A DNA stretch of 50,911 nucleotides, taken from positions 1 to 50,911 of the forward strand of contig JACMPP010000005.1 of the NCBI GenBank assembly GCA_014377445.1, in the 5' to 3' direction. The position numbers were made by a program, and so were the translations under genes. Numbering within the stretch: the first letter of the stretch is position 1; each line of letters begins with the position of its first letter. This stretch comes from Oligoflexus sp. Lineage in GTDB: Bacteria; Bdellovibrionota_B; Oligoflexia; Oligoflexales; Oligoflexaceae. The notes beneath the pieces were generated by a model, which ran no database searches, had not been told where the DNA came from, and saw only the letters and a program-made list of their open reading frames with translations. Below are positions 34,267 to 41,892 of the stretch, piece after piece.

Positions 34267-34578
34267 ATGCCTATCAATCGCCACATTGCTCTTTTGGAAA
34301 ACCGAGTTGGTCTGCTTCAAGGTTTACTCCGCAGCAAACGTTGTCCAGAGCTTGGCTACAGTTGTCTGTTGAATGTCATTGCCGAAGGGGATGGCTGGAG
34401 TGATTGGCCGGACTTCATGGATCACGGTCGCTTCGCGGCAATCGAAAGAAACTGGTTCGATCGAACGTTAAAAGCCTTGGATCGCCTCGGCATTGAAGGG
34501 GTCAAACTTGACGAGTTGAAGCGACTGGAATCGCCCAGTGTCCGTCAGGAAAAACGACCTCGCGAAGCAACGATGTGA
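34267..34578 (+). CDS. Small cytosolic protein, unknown
   Basis: A 103-residue protein starting at ATG 34267, chosen for the GGAGG six bases upstream; an ATG at 34252 is less likely. It is helical with a cysteine pair (KRCPELGYSC), a tryptophan-rich middle (GDGWSDWPDFMDHG) and a basic tail. No family is recognised. It is followed 25 bases later by a lipoprotein gene in the same direction, likely one operon. Confidence 0.6.
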   Translation: MPINRHIALLENRVGLLQGLLRSKRCPELGYSCLLNVIAEGDGWSDWPDFMDHGRFAAIERNWFDRTLKALDRLGIEGVKLDELKRLESPSVRQEKRPREATM

Positions 34579-34603
34579 AGGCTTTGATGAAAGGGATCAG
34601 ACG

Positions 34604-34888
34604 ATGTTGATAAAAACCGCCATAAAATATAGATTGAAAATATCCTTGCTTTTGCCTTCAATCTTGCTTGTGACCTCATGCTTTAAGCCGACATCGCTGG
34701 CGTCGAAAAACAGTCCGGGCCATGTGGAAGCGCTATCCAACAGTCCCGTCCTGTCGACGGAAACTAATTGTGCAGACTTGAAAAAAGGCGACCAGGGCCA
34801 TAGGCCTGGCCCGGGAATGAATCATTGCACGCCGAGTTCTGACAGCAAACAGAAAGTTCGCGAGATGCATCAGATCGGCGATCGCTAA
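34604..34888 (+). CDS. Small lipoprotein, unknown
   Basis: A 94-residue protein starting at ATG 34604 after AAGGGA. The lipoprotein signal ends LLVTSC. The mature 68 residues are polar and low in complexity (HRPGPGMNHC) with two cysteines that may pair. It is downstream of the 34267 gene. No family is recognised. Confidence 0.55.
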   Translation: MLIKTAIKYRLKISLLLPSILLVTSCFKPTSLASKNSPGHVEALSNSPVLSTETNCADLKKGDQGHRPGPGMNHCTPSSDSKQKVREMHQIGDR

Positions 34889-34948
34889 ATAGGAATGTGT
34901 GGACGAAGACTAAGTCTTGTTGCAAATAGCCCTGCAGCAAACTTGGTC

Positions 34949-35371
34949 TTATTTTTTGTCCGTTGTTTTCTTCTTAACTGGGCTCTTGCCGCTCTTGCCG
35001 TTCGGATAGGCAAGACGTTTCTGTAGGGAGCCATCCGTGATCGCACCTTTCAGTTCAGTCGCCCCGCCGATCAGAACACCTTTGACAAAGACCTGAGGAA
35101 ACGTTGGAAAGCCGCTCCAAAGTTTTATTGCGAGGCGCTGACGCCATTGGCCAAGGTAATTGCCATATTCAAGATATTCATACTCCACACCAGCTTCGTT
35201 GAGAGCTTTGCGCGCTTTTTTGACAAAAGGGTTTCCCGCCATGCCGATGACGACGACCGGTGCTTTCGCAACGGTATCGCTCACTGTTTTAACGACTTCG
35301 GGGTGGAAGCTGGACATCGATTCCAAGATCTCAGGAGCAATTGCATTCGGTGCAAGGACTGGACGCGACAT
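34949..35371 (-). CDS. Glutaredoxin-fold protein lacking active-site cysteines
   Basis: A 140-residue protein. Residues about 22-115 align with monothiol glutaredoxins: APVVVIGMAGNPFVKKARKAL, VEYEYLEYGNYL, WSGFPTFPQVFVKGVLIGGATEL. In active glutaredoxins the CPYC or CGFS motif sits where this protein has GMAGNPF; no cysteine is present in the whole chain. The glutathione-contact regions (TFPQVF and GGATEL) are kept, so it may bind glutathione or an iron-sulfur partner or act as a scaffold. A lysine-rich tail ends it. Upstream frame and ATG are clear, but the ribosome site is weak. Confidence 0.78.
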   Translation of the reverse strand: MSRPVLAPNAIAPEILESMSSFHPEVVKTVSDTVAKAPVVVIGMAGNPFVKKARKALNEAGVEYEYLEYGNYLGQWRQRLAIKLWSGFPTFPQVFVKGVLIGGATELKGAITDGSLQKRLAYPNGKSGKSPVKKKTTDKK

Positions 35372-35464
35372 AAGTGCCTCGAAGATGGTTTTGGTTTGGG
35401 TAACAGATCACCTTACGAGATTTTTGGTGGGGAGCCAAGAGCTTTGCATGAGGGATACGCGAAA

Positions 35465-35500
35465 GTTAGAAAAGCGGCTGGGAGGCCGCTTTTTGCTAAC
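35465..35500 (-). terminator. Terminator of the heme lipoprotein gene
   Basis: GTTAG/CTAAC and AAAGCGGC/GCCGCTTT form a long stem with short T runs on both strands, 48 bases past the leftward gene stop. Confidence 0.7.
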
Positions 35501-35547
35501 ATCTGTTCATTTTTTTGAGAGGAGAATGGCGTGGGAGACCGAAGAAA

Positions 35548-35997
35548 TTATTTGGCCGCCGACATCACGCGCACCGTATGTTTGCGACCTTCGCCTACGA
35601 AGGAGGCACGGAAAGCGGAGTGCATAACTTTTTCTTTGCCAAGATAAGCGGCGTTCAAGCGGGGGATCGCCGCTTTATTGAGTAGCACGGTTTTCCCAAG
35701 GCCAGTTGGATTGTGGCAGGATTCGCAGACATTGACGAGCGCCGTGGTTTCAGCCAGTGTTGCCAGTTCAGTCGCAGCAGCCTCATCGGTGGCGGCGGTA
35801 TCCTCAGAAGACGTTTCCTCTGTTCCGACGTCAGGTGCTGGCGCGGCCTCCGCGGCAACGGGAGCGGCGATGCCTTTGCGTTTGTAGCCGGACGCATATT
35901 GAATGCAACCTGTTAGGAGTAGAGCGGTCGATATTAGACTCATTCGACAAATCGTTCTCACAAAGCCCCCAGAGTACCGAAAGAGCTGACGAAGCAT
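35548..35997 (-). CDS. Heme-binding lipoprotein (c-type)
   Basis: A 149-residue protein from ATG 35997 (chosen for a reasonable lipoprotein signal with arginines before LLLTGC; ATG 36057 and 35943 are alternatives). After an alanine/threonine/glutamate-rich linker of about 50 residues comes one heme motif CESCH (Cys91, Cys94, His95) in a short cytochrome-like domain. It is probably a membrane-anchored electron carrier. No distal methionine assignment is certain, although two methionines lie near the end. Confidence 0.68.
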   Translation of the reverse strand: MLRQLFRYSGGFVRTICRMSLISTALLLTGCIQYASGYKRKGIAAPVAAEAAPAPDVGTEETSSEDTAATDEAAATELATLAETTALVNVCESCHNPTGLGKTVLLNKAAIPRLNAAYLGKEKVMHSAFRASFVGEGRKHTVRVMSAAK

Positions 35998-36140
35998 CTC
36001 CGTGATCGGCAGAACGGACGGGAAGATGAACCCTGACCGCAAAATGACATGCATCATTTCAATATCATTGATTTTTATTTGGCTATTTAATCAGCCGACA
36101 ACACGGTCGGGGCGGGGTAAAAAACGGATTTGAGGCGCTG

Positions 36141-37061
36141 TCAGCGAAAACGGTCGATGTAGGAGCAACGCTGGCAAAGCTCTTCGACTAGCTTTCCGTT
36201 TTTGAAGCCCTTGAGCATTGTTTGGGCGCGGGGCGTAGCGAGGATCGTTTCGATGGGCTGGTCTTTGATGTTGCCGAGATTGATCACGCCTTCTTTATCG
36301 AGGCAGCAGGGGACAACCGTTCCATCCACCAGAATCCCGAAGTGCGAGGACAAGCCGTAGCAGCGGCCACGATTACCCTGCTCGGAGAGATCCATGCTGG
36401 GCCAGACGAATTCGGTATCCCAGTGAAGGTAGAGACGGTTTTTGATGCGAAAGCTCTTCTTGCTGCGTACATCGATCGCAACTTCGATTGCGACTCCAAA
36501 TTGTTCCTCGATCGCCTTCAGCATGCGCATGTTGCCCGCGCTTGAGCCACGCGGATCCGCGAGATTCCAGAGGCGATAATTAATGTAGAGATCGGGGCGT
36601 TCGAGAAAGGCCCGTTCGGTCAGCGCAAAGATCTTTTTGAGATAGAGCGTGGGATCGATATCACCGAAGTTGTCTTTAAAACTGTGGAGCGAGAAATTCA
36701 ACTGACGAAACGCGGGCCTCAGGAGAGTCTCGGTCGACTTTTCTTTGAGTAGAACGCCATTTGAAACGAGAAAAAGCCTTACACCCTTGGCTTCGCAGAT
36801 ATCGACGAGGCGGCCGATGTGGGGATGCAGCAAAGGTTCGCCCATAAGGTGCAGACAAATCTGTTCGGCCATCGGACCGACCTGGGCGAGGATCATTTCA
36901 AAATCCTCGACGCTCATGATGCCTTTTTTTCTTTCGACAACGGGACAGAAGCTGCATTGAAGGTTGCAAACATTGCTGATCTCAATATGGATCTTCGCAA
37001 ATTGCGCCTTCGTCACGGCTTTCTCTCTGACCTGCGTTGGGATCTCTAGAAGGGCGTCCAA
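36141..37061 (-). CDS. Radical SAM protein with SPASM-like C-terminus
   Basis: A 306-residue enzyme. The radical SAM cluster CNLQCSFC (Cys32, Cys36, Cys39) is followed by MGEPLLHP and a TIM-barrel-like body. The C-terminal part has further cysteines (RCYGLSSH, PCCLDKEG, then CQRCSYID) and the NLGNI block of twitch/SPASM proteins, which hold extra iron-sulfur clusters. It likely modifies a peptide or cofactor; no precursor peptide is obvious nearby. The start is a TTG at 37061, supported by GAGGAGAG upstream and by the frame. Confidence 0.87.
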   Translation of the reverse strand: MDALLEIPTQVREKAVTKAQFAKIHIEISNVCNLQCSFCPVVERKKGIMSVEDFEMILAQVGPMAEQICLHLMGEPLLHPHIGRLVDICEAKGVRLFLVSNGVLLKEKSTETLLRPAFRQLNFSLHSFKDNFGDIDPTLYLKKIFALTERAFLERPDLYINYRLWNLADPRGSSAGNMRMLKAIEEQFGVAIEVAIDVRSKKSFRIKNRLYLHWDTEFVWPSMDLSEQGNRGRCYGLSSHFGILVDGTVVPCCLDKEGVINLGNIKDQPIETILATPRAQTMLKGFKNGKLVEELCQRCSYIDRFR

Positions 37062-37464
37062 GAGCTTCTCTCCTCATTCGATAACAGGCTGTACTTAACA
37101 TAGATTTGGACGTATGGCACTCGAGTTCCTCGCCCATTCTGTCTGCTTGGGCGCACTTTGAGACAAACGTTGCGAGAGGCGGTCCTTAGCGACAGTTTCG
37201 CGCCGTCATAAGGACAAGAATAGTTAAGGCTTCAGGCTTTTAAAAAGCCGTCAAATCCATGACAGAAGACAATTGGGTCAGCATTCCAATACCATAAAAT
37301 AATCTGGTAGAATAAAGCCAAGGCTAAGCATTGCCCTCAACATCGAAGCCGTTTCTCGGCCGGGGCCTTCGCAAGTAAGGTCTAGCGAATTCCATTTGTG
37401 CCCTTTCATCCCCTCTCTTCTTCACGACAGAGACGTGACCTCCTGCGTCCGCTCAAGGAAGCTT
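37062..37464. other. Divergent control region between radical SAM and primase genes
   Basis: 403 bp without a recognised gene. It contains a short hairpin GGCTTTT-A-AAAAGCC at 37235-37249 and AT-rich tracts near 37290. The rightward gene has its ribosome site AAGGA at the right end. Confidence 0.35.
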
Positions 37465-38331
37465 ATGAATCCTTTGTTTCAAGTTCTTTTCGATCCAGGT
37501 GAACACAGCTGCTTCGCTGACAATCCCAAAGGCACGCGCGTCTTTCCCCTCGATCACTATAATAAGCAGCGCCATGGATTCTTTTCGATCAATCCCCTTG
37601 ATGGGACCCGTGATCGCGATCCGGTGGAGGCCTATCATCATCCCCTGAAGCCGAGGCGCGCCGATGCGAATGTCACGGTCTTTCGCAATATCCTGGTTGA
37701 AATGGACAAGGATACCCTCGCCGATCAGTTGGCGATCGTAAATGATCGGGGCATGCCTTACTCAAGCTGTGTGTTCTCGGGCGGCAAGTCCTATCACTTT
37801 ATCCTTTGCCTGGCGACGCCACTTGAATCGCGTGCAGCCTACGATGATATGGTCATGCGGATCTATCGCGTGCTGGGCGATCGCATCGATCCCTCTTGCA
37901 AAAATCCTTCGCGCCTGTCGCGGAGTCCGGATCATCTGCGCGCGGACAAGATGAAGTTTCAGAGCCTCAAAGATCTGCGGGAGCGTGTTGAGAATTCGGT
38001 ATTGGAGAACTGGCTTCAGGAGCAGGGCTCTCTCTCGGGCGAGAGTTTTTCGAAGGATTGGTCGAAACCGATAGAGACGGCCAAACACATCGGCAGTGAT
38101 GAGATGATCCATGTCCCACTCTATCGCACGACCTGGGAATTCCTCGATGAAGGTGCACCGGAAGGCGAGTGGAATCTTCGTCTCTTTAAAGCCGCCTGCG
38201 ACGTTTTTCAAAAGGGTTGGGCTCTCGACGATTTCATGACCAAGGCCGCCGCCATCACAGGACACCTCGATCAAAACGATCAGGCGACGATCCGCAGCGC
38301 TTACCGCCGGATGCAGCGCGGAACTGCATGA
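37465..38331 (+). CDS. Stand-alone primase-polymerase-like protein (AEP type)
   Basis: A 288-residue cytosolic protein with the archaeo-eukaryotic-primase pattern: an ExD motif (LVEMDKD, about residues 79-85), SGGKSYHF (about 107-114, with the nucleotide-binding His) and a late basic block DPSCKNPSRLSRSPDHLR. The C-terminal helical part (about 220-285) could be a PriCT-like extension. Such proteins make primers or copy DNA, often with a helicase in plasmids, phages or repair; here no helicase is adjacent. ATG 37465 follows AAGGA. The frame is open further upstream without a better start. Confidence 0.6.
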   Translation: MNPLFQVLFDPGEHSCFADNPKGTRVFPLDHYNKQRHGFFSINPLDGTRDRDPVEAYHHPLKPRRADANVTVFRNILVEMDKDTLADQLAIVNDRGMPYSSCVFSGGKSYHFILCLATPLESRAAYDDMVMRIYRVLGDRIDPSCKNPSRLSRSPDHLRADKMKFQSLKDLRERVENSVLENWLQEQGSLSGESFSKDWSKPIETAKHIGSDEMIHVPLYRTTWEFLDEGAPEGEWNLRLFKAACDVFQKGWALDDFMTKAAAITGHLDQNDQATIRSAYRRMQRGTA

Positions 38332-38338
38332 TCGAGAT

Positions 38339-38797
38339 TTAAGGCGCCTGATAACCCAGGGGTCTTAGCTCCAGGCTAAGGGCCTCTGGATTCTTGTCAA
38401 AGAACAGGCCACCCGTTCGATACGAGTGTGCCGGCAAATAATCTAAAGTCACCGTGCTCGTCCCCACTTCCTTGTCCCCATCTTTCAAAACCCCTTCGAC
38501 AGTAAGCCCGGCCGCTGTGCTTGCACCCTTGTTTTCCACACGAATCTGCACGAGAAATCTGCTTCCATTGGGACTAATTTTTTCTGCGTGTACGGTGATA
38601 GCGGGTGGGGAATTCTCGCCCTTCATGGCGTTCATGGCAATAAATCCAAGCATCGCAACGACCAACATAAATCCGGCCGTTGAAATGATCCATTCCAGGG
38701 TTGGGGTGGTCGAATGAAATTCAGCGCGGAGCGGCGCATCCTTTTGGTCTTGATTTTTATCTTTATTCTTATCGTCATTGGAAAGATTCTGGCTCAC
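38339..38797 (-). CDS. TIGR02588-type membrane protein
   Basis: A 152-residue protein: charged N-terminus (KNKDKNQDQKD), one membrane span (TAGFMLVVAMLGFIAMNAM) and a beta-rich outer domain (FLVQIRVENKGAS, AGLTVEGVLKDGDKE) typical of the TIGR02588 family. The start is GTG 38797 with AGGGG upstream; the gene lies nine bases past the stop of its TIGR02587 partner. The pair is known to occur together but its function is not established. Confidence 0.78.
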   Translation of the reverse strand: MSQNLSNDDKNKDKNQDQKDAPLRAEFHSTTPTLEWIISTAGFMLVVAMLGFIAMNAMKGENSPPAITVHAEKISPNGSRFLVQIRVENKGASTAAGLTVEGVLKDGDKEVGTSTVTLDYLPAHSYRTGGLFFDKNPEALSLELRPLGYQAP

Positions 38798-38806
38798 AAA
38801 ATACCC

Positions 38807-39667
38807 CTAAATAATTAAGCGCGCAGCTGCGGCGCCGAGGGCGGACGGGAAACCAAGCACGACGACCAGCATCGCGATTTCAAGAGGTGCGAGCCCCGTG
38901 GTTCGACCGAGCAACCACAGCACAAAAAAGCCGGTTCCCAGCGCTGATGCATAACCGACGGCCGTGAATCGGAAGAAAATATTCCATCCGGCAACAGGCA
39001 CCGCGCTCTTCTCACTCCCTCGAAAATCAACGATATAGACGAAGACATGCATCAGCACGAGTGAGAGTAAGCCTATGAGCAGGCCCTGCCATTTGCCGAT
39101 GCTGAAGGCGATCAGAATCACTTCTTCGGTAGGCGCGATGCTGAGCGAGAGAAAAAGGGATCCGACAGCCATGAGAAAGATCTCGCCCAGATAATGAGTC
39201 GTCCGCTCCTCCTCATTGCGCCCTCTCTTCCCAAGCTGGCTCTGCGCAAGCAGGGCTCCAATGCTGGCCGGAATCATCTGCAGTTCGATCTTCCCAAACA
39301 TCTCCTGTCCGGAGGTCTGGCCATGCACCACCCCAAGCAAGGTCAGGATCATGGCCGAGCAGACGAATCCAACCGCGATCGCAACAAAGGCGTCGATCGT
39401 ATCGTCCTGCCAACCGAAGGTGTCTTCAAAACCAAAAATATGGCTGAGCCCTATGAGAAGGGGAATACTCAGCACGATCATCAAAGCACGCCTTAAGGGC
39501 TCGATATAGAAACCAAGGTTCCACATCTCCATCGTCATCATCAACGGCAGGGAAAAGATCACCGCGCCCGCCGCTGCCCGACCGAGCGACACGAGAAATC
39601 GGCGATTGCTCGGAGCGCCTGGGGATTCAACTTCTGATCCCGAATTATCTTCGACTTTGGCATTCAT
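38807..39667 (-). CDS. TIGR02587-type integral membrane protein
   Basis: A 286-residue protein with about eight membrane segments (LMMTMEMWNLGFYIEPLRR near residue 42, and SLSIAPTEEVILIAFSIG near 172), matching TIGR02587 (DUF2391-like). A possible amphipathic linker holds KRGRNEEERTTHYLGE. It forms an operon with the TIGR02588-type gene. The function is unknown; a transport or envelope role is only a guess. Confidence 0.8.
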   Translation of the reverse strand: MNAKVEDNSGSEVESPGAPSNRRFLVSLGRAAAGAVIFSLPLMMTMEMWNLGFYIEPLRRALMIVLSIPLLIGLSHIFGFEDTFGWQDDTIDAFVAIAVGFVCSAMILTLLGVVHGQTSGQEMFGKIELQMIPASIGALLAQSQLGKRGRNEEERTTHYLGEIFLMAVGSLFLSLSIAPTEEVILIAFSIGKWQGLLIGLLSLVLMHVFVYIVDFRGSEKSAVPVAGWNIFFRFTAVGYASALGTGFFVLWLLGRTTGLAPLEIAMLVVVLGFPSALGAAAARLII

Positions 39668-39834
39668 CTGGGGGCTGCATCCTTCCTTAAGCTAGGGCTC
39701 CCGAGTGGACTCGGACTAACACTTGAATATCAAGAAGAGTCTATGCGACGATAGAGCAAAGACGCCTGGATAGTTGAAAATGTTTGAACTAACATCGAGT
39801 TAAGTCTCGCTAGCGAACTTTGGCAGAGGTCATG

Positions 39835-40857
39835 ATGCGGCTCAAAATAATGGAATTTAACGCACAGGATTTTTTCCTGCAGCTTGAGTATCCGATGGAC
39901 CCAGAGGACTTGGTTACATTGACCGAAGCTCAATGGCAACTCCTTGGCAGGAGCGACGTCTACTTAAAACCACTGTTCAAAGTCAAAGGCATCGCCGACC
40001 TCATCTTTGAGGTCGATCCCGATATCGTCGCCCTCTGCGAAATCGGCGGATACGAATCCCTCGAACTCTTCGCCCGGGTTTTTCTCGACGATCTCTACAT
40101 CCCTTACCTCGTCGCAGGAAACTCGAATCGAGGCATCGAGAGCGGATTCCTGGTCAAGCGCTCACTTCCCTGGGTGAGCCGCATCAAAAGTCACAAGGAT
40201 TGGCCCCTGCCTTTCAAATATCCACACGAAATCGATCCGGTCACCTATCACCTCGCCGCCACCGCCGCTCCCTACTATGAGCTCGGGACCCCGGCCACGC
40301 GGCGACTCTCGCGGGATATTCCAGCACTCTTCCTCGAAGGCACTGCGGGCGACGTAAAGCTCGTCATCCTCCTCGTCCACTTGAAATCCGGCTTCGATAC
40401 CGCCGGCGTCGACATCGATGGCAAAGTGCGGCGCGGGGCCGAACTCGATGCCCTCATCGAGATCTACCACCAATACGAAGCCGAACTCGGTCCCCACATT
40501 CCCATCATTCTCACCGGGGATTTCAACGGCAAGGCCGGCCGCCACGAAACTGCCAAAGAGTTTCTCAACCTCTACGGCAAAACCACCTTTGAGGACATTC
40601 TCGAAATACGCGAACTCCCGATCTACGACCGCATCTCGCAAATGACCTTCATCCGCAGCCAACTCATCGCTCAACAACTCGACTTCATGTTCGTGGCCAA
40701 AAGTTTCCACGACCGTGTGGAGGATGCCTTCGTCTATCGCTTTCGCTACGAAGACGATCAGACAGAAATAGCCCTCCCCTCCTCATTCCGCGATCGGAGC
40801 CAACTCCCTTCCGATCACTACCCCCTGATTTGTGAAATTGATCTCACAGAGGAATAA
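39835..40857 (+). CDS. Endonuclease/exonuclease/phosphatase (EEP) family hydrolase
   Basis: A 340-residue protein with EEP motifs: a FNAQDFF start, DIVALCEIGG (metal-binding Glu), GDFNGKAG (catalytic Asp/Asn) and SDHYPLICEI (Asp-His pair) at the end. The fold covers DNases, phosphatases and sphingomyelinases, so substrate cannot be fixed from the sequence. No signal peptide is visible. ATG 39835 has AGAGG upstream; ATG 39832 is also possible. The stop lies six bases before a ceramidase-like gene, which points to a lipid substrate as one option. Confidence 0.85.
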   Translation: MRLKIMEFNAQDFFLQLEYPMDPEDLVTLTEAQWQLLGRSDVYLKPLFKVKGIADLIFEVDPDIVALCEIGGYESLELFARVFLDDLYIPYLVAGNSNRGIESGFLVKRSLPWVSRIKSHKDWPLPFKYPHEIDPVTYHLAATAAPYYELGTPATRRLSRDIPALFLEGTAGDVKLVILLVHLKSGFDTAGVDIDGKVRRGAELDALIEIYHQYEAELGPHIPIILTGDFNGKAGRHETAKEFLNLYGKTTFEDILEIRELPIYDRISQMTFIRSQLIAQQLDFMFVAKSFHDRVEDAFVYRFRYEDDQTEIALPSSFRDRSQLPSDHYPLICEIDLTEE

Positions 40858-40863
40858 CGCTCG

Positions 40864-41562
40864 ATGGACCTACAGAATATTTGGCAATTTCTCCTAGCAC
40901 CGATAGACCTCTACTGCGAACGAACAGATAGCAGCCTCTGGGCCGAACCATTCAATCTCTTCAGCAATGCCGCCTTTCTCCTCGTCGCCTGGCGACTCTA
41001 TTATCTGGCGGGCAAAGTCGAAAAAGAACCCGCCCGCAAAGCCCTGGTCTATCTATCGATCATCGCCGCCATGGTCGCCACCGGCAGCACCTTGTTCCAC
41101 AGCCTCCCGAACCCCATGACTCAACTCGCCGATGCGCTACCGATCGCCGTTTTCGTGGCGCTCTGCGTTGCCTTTTATTTCAAAGAACGCGCCGACCGGC
41201 GGATTCCCATTCAAAAATCCCTCACGTTTTGCATTCTATTCCTTCTCCTTGGACCTGTTGCAGGCAAACTCCTGGGGCTCGCCCCCTACCTTTCCCAGGG
41301 CGAATTTTATCTCGGCCTGATGCCGGCCTTGGCCTCATTAGTCGTCTTCGAAGAAAACAAAGCCAAAAGACTGCGCATCCTCGCCGCCACGATCCTTTTC
41401 ACTTTTGCTTTCGCCGCGCGAACTCTCGATGTTTATATTTGCGGCGAATTCCCTCTTGGAAGTCACTTCGTCTGGCATCTATGCAGCGCTGCTGTTGCCT
41501 ATCTGATGGCGACTGTGCAGGCGATGGGTGAGAGGCAGAATGGGGCTTCAGTTCGGGACTGA
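40864..41562 (+). CDS. Ceramidase-like membrane protein (CREST superfamily)
   Basis: A 232-residue protein with seven likely membrane spans. Family marks: DLYCERTDSSLWAEPFNLFSN near the start, GSTLFHSLPN with a metal-ligand His, QLADALPI with Asp, and SHFVWHLCSAAV with two histidines (His-x-x-x-His pair) near the end. These ligands form the zinc site of alkaline ceramidases, which split ceramide. ATG 40864 has GAGG eleven bases upstream. It is coupled to the EEP gene in front. Confidence 0.85.
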   Translation: MDLQNIWQFLLAPIDLYCERTDSSLWAEPFNLFSNAAFLLVAWRLYYLAGKVEKEPARKALVYLSIIAAMVATGSTLFHSLPNPMTQLADALPIAVFVALCVAFYFKERADRRIPIQKSLTFCILFLLLGPVAGKLLGLAPYLSQGEFYLGLMPALASLVVFEENKAKRLRILAATILFTFAFAARTLDVYICGEFPLGSHFVWHLCSAAVAYLMATVQAMGERQNGASVRD

Positions 41563-41892
41563 TTTTGTGCCCTGGGGCATAGGTCGCGGCTGAGCTGGCA
41601 CTGGGAAAAGAGTTTGTGGATAAGAAAAGACAAGGCTGACGTTTGTCGTTGGCAATGTGTTGTCCCGACGCCCGAAAAAAATATGCCCTGGGGCAGACGG
41701 GCAAGACCCACAACCTGGGAAAACGACAAGGCCAACACAAAAGGGGGCGACCACCTTCGGAGAAACTCTGCCCCAGGGCAGAACAAGCCAAATCATCGCG
41801 GTTAGATCATTTTGCTTGGAATCGATCCCGCACTGGCCCGACTGTGCTAATATGGTTGAATTCTGTTGGGCACCTTTCGTAAGGGAAAAGTA
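41563..41892. repeat. Spacer with three near-palindromic TGCCCTGGGGCA elements
   Basis: 330 bp without a gene. TGCCCTGGGGCA occurs at 41568-41579 and 41684-41695, and its complement TGCCCCAGGGCA at 41769-41780. The second and third copies can pair with each other across a 73-base loop. The first lies just after the ceramidase-like stop. The right end holds the promoter and ribosome site of the next gene. Confidence 0.6.
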
